Assembly: GCF_031877795.1 (NCBI RefSeq)
Contig: NC_133940.1
Location: 5,147,985-5,211,984, forward strand
Reading direction: 5' to 3'
Source of the DNA: Strix aluco
Taxonomy: Eukaryota > Chordata > Aves > Strigiformes > Strigidae
Length of the DNA stretch: 64,000 nucleotides
Shown here: positions 60,001 to 64,000 of the stretch, piece after piece
How positions within the stretch are numbered: position 1 is the first letter of the stretch
Layout of the letters: every line of letters begins with the position of its first letter
The notes under the pieces: model-generated
What the model saw: only the letters and a program-made list of their open reading frames with translations
What the model was told of the DNA's origin: nothing
The model's database searches: none
Program-made: the position numbers and the translations under genes

Positions 60001-63000
60001 GAAGGAAACCCAGGAAAGAACAACAGTCAGGATGCAGGGAATGTAGGTCTGAATGGCAAAATAACCCATACGTCTACTTAGGTCAAAAGAAACTGTCATC
60101 ACCATGTACTCCCCTAGGGAAAAAGCAACAGAGACATTGGAATCATAAGATGTGGCTTCCTAAAACACAAAAATCAGCAAAGTTTCAGAATTTAGAGTCT
60201 TTCTGATGAGGTTTTCTTGTTTTAAGTGCCTAGTTGGCTGGTTTTGTGGCTGCCCAGATTTTTAGCTTCATGGACAGCTGTGTGGCTGGCTGATTAGGTT
60301 TGATGACTCACTGGCATTGTCACTGGCTTGCTGGTTTTGTGGCTAGTGGACTCTGTGGTTACCTGGCTGGCTCTGTAGCTGTCTGACTTAATGCCTTTGT
60401 GACTAATTTAAGAGCTGACTTTGTGGTTGCCCAGCTGGCAATCTGCCTGGTTGGCTATGTGGCCACCAGGCTGCATTTGTACTGGCCTGCCTGTGTGTCC
60501 AAGCACACTGAAGAGCACACTGTCTGGAGAAGTTGCAGGGAAGAGAGTATTCATCTTCAGCTGATTGCTGTAAGAGTTTCTTTTCTATAGAAGCTATTTA
60601 GCTGTAACAAGCTACATGGCCTGGCTTGCTAACTAACTACCTGAGCTGTGACAAAAGAGGTGTCCTTCAGTCACATTCATCGGGACTCTGGTTCTGCCCC
60701 TGGAAAAGGCATGTGGTGCTGTACATCCTAATTGCTCATTTGGCAACTTACAGCTGAGGTTCTTCCTCTTTTTCAGCAGTTCCTAGCGAGTATTGGAAGA
60801 AAGCCACCCGACAGCTCTAGGGTTAAGATGGAGCTTGCAAGCAATTACCAAAAAAGAGAATTAGAGATGTCAGACAGCCACTGGTGCATTCAAGACACTT
60901 TCACTGCACCACTTCTTGTTCCGGTTTGTGCTGCCTTTCTACCCCGGTTAGAGGCTGGCTGTTGGTGTTGACAACAGCAGATTTCTGCAGAGTGGGAGAA
61001 GCACTACCTGAACTTGCTGCTTCAGAGGGCTTAAAAACATGAGCTCACCCCACCTGCAGGAATCCAGAGGCTTTCCTCAGTTGTCTGTGGGAAGGAAAGA
61101 GGATGTGAGCTATTATGACGAGGAGAAGCTGAAGGGCCTCCATTCCCTGGTTTCTTCACACATGCAGCCTTGTTCCTGTCTCTTAAAGCATAATGCGGGT
61201 GTTCATCTGCCCCACACAACTTTACAGAAGGAAAGATTGAGACCTGCAAGTTCTGATTTCCCCACCCAGGGATCACATAGTATGCACATACTGCAGCAAG
61301 AGGGGATCTGAGCTCCATCTCCCCTCTCTCCTGACCCTTCAGTTAGGGATAGCTTCATTCACATCAGCATTGTCACCCCACAGTTCACAGATGTCAGTGG
61401 TTCTGGCCTCCCCCTGCTTTGTCTTCCCCTCACCCTTCATCACTTCTGCTCCCTCTAGCAAAGGTCCATCCTTTCATCCTTATGTTTCTCTAACTGTGCT
61501 GTAATGACCTTTCTTCCCCACCACTGTGGCACTGTCTGATGACTCCTTTGCCTCCCACGAGGTCTCCAAGACACTGGCGTTTCTGTGGGCTGTCTCCCTT
61601 TGCCTCACCTGCCCCAGTCCTGAGAACTTCCGAGGTGTTCCTCAGCCCTGTGAAGTCAAACTGGTAGAGCCTCCAGGTGCGCTGGTCAGAGACCTCAATG
61701 GAGTAGCGCCTCCAGCGATAGACAATCTCCTCACGTGGGTAGCCATCTGGGAAAAGGGGCAAGGGCATCAGTGAAAGAATATGTCATGTGCCTCTACTCA
61801 TTCACCACCCTGACTGCAAAAGTGCTGGCATCTCACTCGAGCTGTTTTGTAAACATGAAGCTTTCAGGCAGTTATTTCTGATGCGTTTTGTTTAGATTCC
61901 CTTAGGCACCCCCACATGCAATGAGAGTAGGGACAGCAACTCCCTTTGTGGGCTGCTTCAAATCCTAGGGATGGGAAGACCAGGGCTAGAAACGGAGCCT
62001 TTCTAGCGCTGAGGGATCTGGTGTAGTTGAGAACTGTTAATGTTGGGTTGATGGTTGGACTGGATGATCTTCAAGGTCTTTTCCAACCTAGACAATTCTG
62101 TGATTCTGTAAGGACTGCACTGGTGGGAGTAAGACTTGGGTTGGTGTAAGAGGACATCCCCAGCCTGAAATTTTTATGGGTTTTAGCTCCCTGGGGCAGC
62201 ACGGGGCCTTCACTACTCCTTATGACTACCTTCCCTTCCCAGGCACGAGTACACCAAGAATACAAAGGTGCCAACATGGAGGTAGCAAGGCTGTGGCTGC
62301 TCAGACTGTCTGTACCTCCCACCCTGGGAGCTGATCTCTGTATGGAACAGAAGGGGTGCATTCTCCGTGGAGAAGAAGGCCTGGCAGGCTGGAGCATGGC
62401 TTCTCCTGGCTCTGGCTTTCTTGACAAAGAACCAAGCCTACTGCGAAGCAGGGACCTTGACAACTACGAGAGAGTTCCTCAGAGGAAGGAAGGAGCAAGA
62501 GCTTGGCAGCTAACTAGAAGTGTGTTTCTAATTACCAAGCATGTATAGCATGTACCGTTAATTAGCAAAGAATGAAGGATGGTGGGAGACAAGGGGATGG
62601 TATCTCCTCAGCATGCTGCCTCCCTCTGAAGCACCTCAGAGCCACGTGAGCTGTATCTCTTCAGTGGCAGGGGAAGCAGGAGATACGAACCCCAGCTAAG
62701 ATGACTAAATCAGATTTCCAACTAATGCATGAGGACAGGAACCTCTCGGTGCAGAAAGGCTCACTGCAAAATTACCAGTGGAGATGGGCCAATATCAGCA
62801 GCCCTCTCTGCTGATGAGAATGGACAAGTGGGGACTGAGAGGGAAGGTCTGAGTACCCCTCCTTTGTGATGGCCTTGGGTGCAGAAAGTGGTCCTGTCTC
62901 TGGGCTGAGAGCCAAGCTGTCCTCTCAGAGAGCGGGAGAAGGGGGAAGATGCCAGGCAGGATGGGTGCCATTTGTCTGCCAGCTGAAGGGATATATTCTG

Positions 63001-64000
63001 TCCAGAGTGACCAGAAGGTCACTGGAATAATCACCTCCAACTGTCCACCCAAACTAAGGAGAAACTCAGAGGTGCTGTGAATCTGGCCCTGAAGATCTCT
63101 GCTAGCCCAGGAGTGGGAAGATGCTTCAGGGATGACAGGCAATGGCTCAGGAAGAGAGTCAGAAATTAGGTGAAAAATGTAGCTAAAAGGGAGGATGGTG
63201 TCCCCAGAAGAGTTTTACTCTACTGAGATTTCTTTACTTGCCTTCTAAAACTGTTTTAAAAATACGTATACTCACAACTGGAAAAAACCAAAGGGCAGGA
63301 GTGAGTGTCCATTGGGAAATTCTGCAGCTGGAGCAGGCACTCAGCCTCAATCGTCAGCCTGAGAGAGGGAGAGAGAGAGGGGGAGACTGAGATTTTGTGT
63401 TGGTGAAGGTGGTTTGATTCCAACACAACAATGTGACAGCGGGATTCTCGCTTCCTTGAGAGAGAAACACTAATTTGTTGAAGATCAGTCTGTTTGCAGG
63501 AACATTTTAAAACAGCAGCAAAATAAAACATATGTTTGGATATTTTCAAAGTGAGAAAAACCATCTAATTTTCACATTCAAAAAGCCTTTTTGTTTAGTG
63601 AGCTTTTCAGATTCATTTATGGGAGTGAGAATTTATGGGAACAAAAGCCAAATGTTTATTACCAGAATGAGATAGCTGGACTGACCAACATAAACTTTTA
63701 AAGGATTTTGGTTTAGGAAACCATTTGTAGTTTTGACTTTTTTCTAGGTATAATATGGAAAACCAGTTTGATTTTCTGGAAGCCTTCATCCTGGGAAGAG
63801 GAAGCCCATTCTGCAACTAGTACTGCATGTGTACTCCCATCAGCTCAGGGAGACATCTCCACTACTCTGTCCCAGGACACCTGGAAACCTCCTCTGCTTT
63901 CACCAGCTCCTTGTTCCCTCACCTCAGCAGCCGGCCACAGTGCCTGCTGGATGTACCTGAGCGTGTAGAGCACTTTTCCGTCATTCCAGATGCGGAGGAG
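53722..64000 (-). CDS. GABRG4: GABA-A receptor gamma-4-type subunit, 3' part of the gene
   Basis: Subunit of the pentameric GABA-gated chloride channel of neurons. Six exons spliced as 64000-63957, 63358-63276, 61746-61609, 60113-59961, 55300-55101 and 54015-53722 give 912 coding bases (303 residues plus stop), with matching phases at every junction. The 13-residue Cys-loop, four membrane segments, M2 '[16 protein letters not shown]' and the Cys-rich loop motif '[16 protein letters not shown]' are gamma-class features. The loop and C-terminus (ending 'YWIAYLYL') fit the avian gamma-4 subunit, counterpart of mammalian epsilon (GABRE), better than gamma-1 to gamma-3 as I remember them. The signal peptide and the first half of the ligand-binding domain lie beyond 64000. 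No disabling change was seen. The gene hosts two CR1 fragments in introns and looks functional. Confidence 0.9.
54016..55100 (-). other. GABRG4 intron between M3 and M4 exons
   Basis: 1085 bp with GT...AG ends and a polypyrimidine tract before the acceptor. No repeat or RNA gene recognised. Confidence 0.85.
55101..55300 (-). CDS. GABRG4: GABRG4 exon: M2, M3 and start of cytoplasmic loop
   Basis: The acceptor 'ctctcttag' ends at 55301 and the donor CTG|GTAGGT at 55100. 200 bases, entering with two bases of a split Gly codon and leaving in phase 0. Encodes '[13 protein letters not shown]' (pore-lining M2), the M2-M3 linker '[14 protein letters not shown]', M3 ('[16 protein letters not shown]') and '[18 protein letters not shown]'. 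If the donor were skipped, the next four codons would read V-G-Q-K. Confidence 0.95.
55856..58410 (-). mobile_element. CR1 LINE, long copy with endonuclease-end and reverse transcriptase
   Basis: About 2.55 kb in the same orientation as GABRG4. The antisense tail 'atcatagaatcatggaatca' is at 55856, with 3' UTR 'gttggaaaggacctttaaag' following. On the minus strand ORF2 is traceable from the endonuclease region ('[10 protein letters not shown]' near 58330, '[14 protein letters not shown]' near 58190), through the linker (57362-57922, 186 codons) and the reverse transcriptase start (57051-57323, '[15 protein letters not shown]'), to 'FADD' near 56740 and the C-terminus near 55990. The 5' UTR, ORF1 and the N-terminus of ORF2 are missing. 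Multiple frameshifts and stops disable it. Confidence 0.95.
55990..58410 (-). pseudogene. CR1 ORF2 remnant in GABRG4 intron
   Basis: The largest open pieces are 56161-56832 (223 codons, reverse transcriptase with FADD), 57362-57922 (186 codons, linker between endonuclease and reverse transcriptase) and 57939-58280 (113 codons, end of the endonuclease). Frames differ between pieces. No functional enzyme can be made from this copy. Confidence 0.92.
59961..60113 (-). CDS. GABRG4: GABRG4 exon: M1 and start of M2
   Basis: 153 bases between acceptor 'tttttccctag' and donor CTGG|GTAAGA, the size usual for this exon in the family. Encodes '[18 protein letters not shown]', M1 ('[19 protein letters not shown]', with the invariant Pro-Cys) and the intracellular M1-M2 turn leading into 'PARTSLG'. 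Confidence 0.95.
60114..61608 (-). other. GABRG4 intron before the M1 exon
   Basis: 1495 bp with GT...AG ends. Contains the degenerate tandem repeat at 60228-60505. No exon and no microRNA-like hairpin was recognised. Confidence 0.85.
60228..60505 (+). repeat. Degenerate minisatellite based on 'ggctggctttgtggctg'
   Basis: Variants of 'ttggctggttttgtggctgc' recur: 60234 on, 'gctgtgtggctggctgatta' near 60280, 'gcttgctggttttgtggcta' near 60326, 'ctggctggctctgtagctgt' near 60363, 'gactttgtggttgcccagct' near 60416 and 'ggttggctatgtggccacca' near 60450. Units are roughly 20-50 bp and strongly diverged, so this is an old expansion. Confidence 0.75.
61609..61746 (-). CDS. GABRG4: GABRG4 exon: end of extracellular domain
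   Basis: 138 bases between acceptor 'cttttcccag' and donor GCAG|GTGAGG, again the family size. Encodes '[20 protein letters not shown]' and '[20 protein letters not shown]', including the Asn-Thr-Ser glycosylation-type site before M1. The basic 'YRWRR' segment is typical of gamma/epsilon-type subunits at this place. Confidence 0.95.
61747..63275 (-). other. GABRG4 intron after the Cys-loop exon
   Basis: 1529 bp with GT...AG ends. Contains the CR1 fragment at 62004-62109. Nothing else recognised. Confidence 0.85.
62004..62109 (+). mobile_element. CR1 LINE, short 3' end
   Basis: 'agcgctgagggatctggtgt', 'ggttggactggatgatcttc', 'tcttttccaacctagacaat' and the tail 'attctgtgattctgt'. Same 3'-UTR type as the copies at 4788-8389. 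Antisense to GABRG4. Confidence 0.94.
63276..63358 (-). CDS. GABRG4: GABRG4 exon: Cys-loop
   Basis: 83 bases, the conserved size of this exon in GABA-A receptor genes, between acceptor 'ctctctctcag' and donor AGTT|GTGAGT. Encodes '[20 protein letters not shown]' followed by Cys, i.e. the disulfide loop C-X13-C with the invariant Phe-Pro-Met-Asp that defines the Cys-loop receptor superfamily, then 'PLVFSS'. Confidence 0.96.
63359..63956 (-). other. GABRG4 intron before the Cys-loop exon
   Basis: 598 bp with GT...AG ends. A (CT)-rich tract at 63361-63386 (GA-rich on the plus strand) is the polypyrimidine tract of the acceptor. The rest is AT-rich without a recognised element. Confidence 0.88.
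63957..64000 (-). CDS. GABRG4: GABRG4 exon, partial at window edge
   Basis: Only the last 44 bases are in the window. They encode '[14 protein letters not shown]' plus two bases of an Arg codon completed by the next exon. The donor is CTCAG|GTACAT at 63956. The exon continues beyond 64000. Confidence 0.93.

Noticed and set aside
60114-61608. Possible intronic microRNA, as in mammalian GABRE
   Set aside because: No convincing hairpin or known seed was recognised, and the repeat at 60228-60505 makes chance pairing likely.
1-64000. tRNA, rRNA genes and CRISPR arrays
   Set aside because: None recognised. The tRNA-Ser match at 21847 is only the 18-base complement used as a retroviral primer site, and no array of spaced repeats exists.

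Overview
The window looks like a piece of a bird genome. The strongest signs are CR1 LINEs with the (ATTCTRTG)n tail and the 'TCCAACC' 3' end, an avian-type endogenous retrovirus, and exons of a GABA-A receptor gamma-type subunit that best fits GABRG4, the gene kept in birds whose mammalian counterpart is GABRE. There are no operons, and most short open frames are chance. Only one well-supported protein-coding gene is present.

Layout. 1-21243 is intergenic or unassigned DNA with three young CR1 fragments (4788-4997; a longer one at 6655-8171 with a 290-codon reverse transcriptase frame; 8172-8389 directly abutting it), one much older CR1 remnant (10672-10935) and faint MIR-like SINE remnants. 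21250-26483 is a complete but defective LTR provirus: a 6-bp target duplication, two LTRs differing by roughly 3%, a primer binding site matching tRNA-Ser, broken gag, an LTR of another family inside it, no recognisable pol, and broken env. 26490-46500 is again largely featureless, with simple repeats and small old retroelement fragments. 46530-47010 is an isolated CpG-island-like block with promoter-type motifs and no confidently assigned gene. 48279-50045 is a minus-strand composite: the 5' half of an intronless, frameshifted LNX-type (RING + PDZ) cDNA copy fused in the same orientation to a CR1 3' half.

53250-64000 is the 3' part of the GABRG4-like gene on the minus strand. Six coding exons were placed at base resolution: 63957-64000 (partial), 63276-63358, 61609-61746, 59961-60113, 55101-55300 and 53722-54015. 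All boundaries are AG/GT, phases agree, and the internal exon sizes of 83, 138 and 153 bp match those of the family. They encode the end of the extracellular domain from just before the Cys-loop, all four membrane segments, the cytoplasmic loop and the stop codon (303 residues). The first exons lie beyond 64000. A near-complete CR1 (55856-58410) sits in the largest intron in the sense orientation.

The observations most worth following up are the LNX/CR1 chimera, which has the structure expected if CR1 reverse transcriptase switched template onto an LNX mRNA; the provirus whose gag start codon lies inside its primer binding site; and the orphan CpG island.
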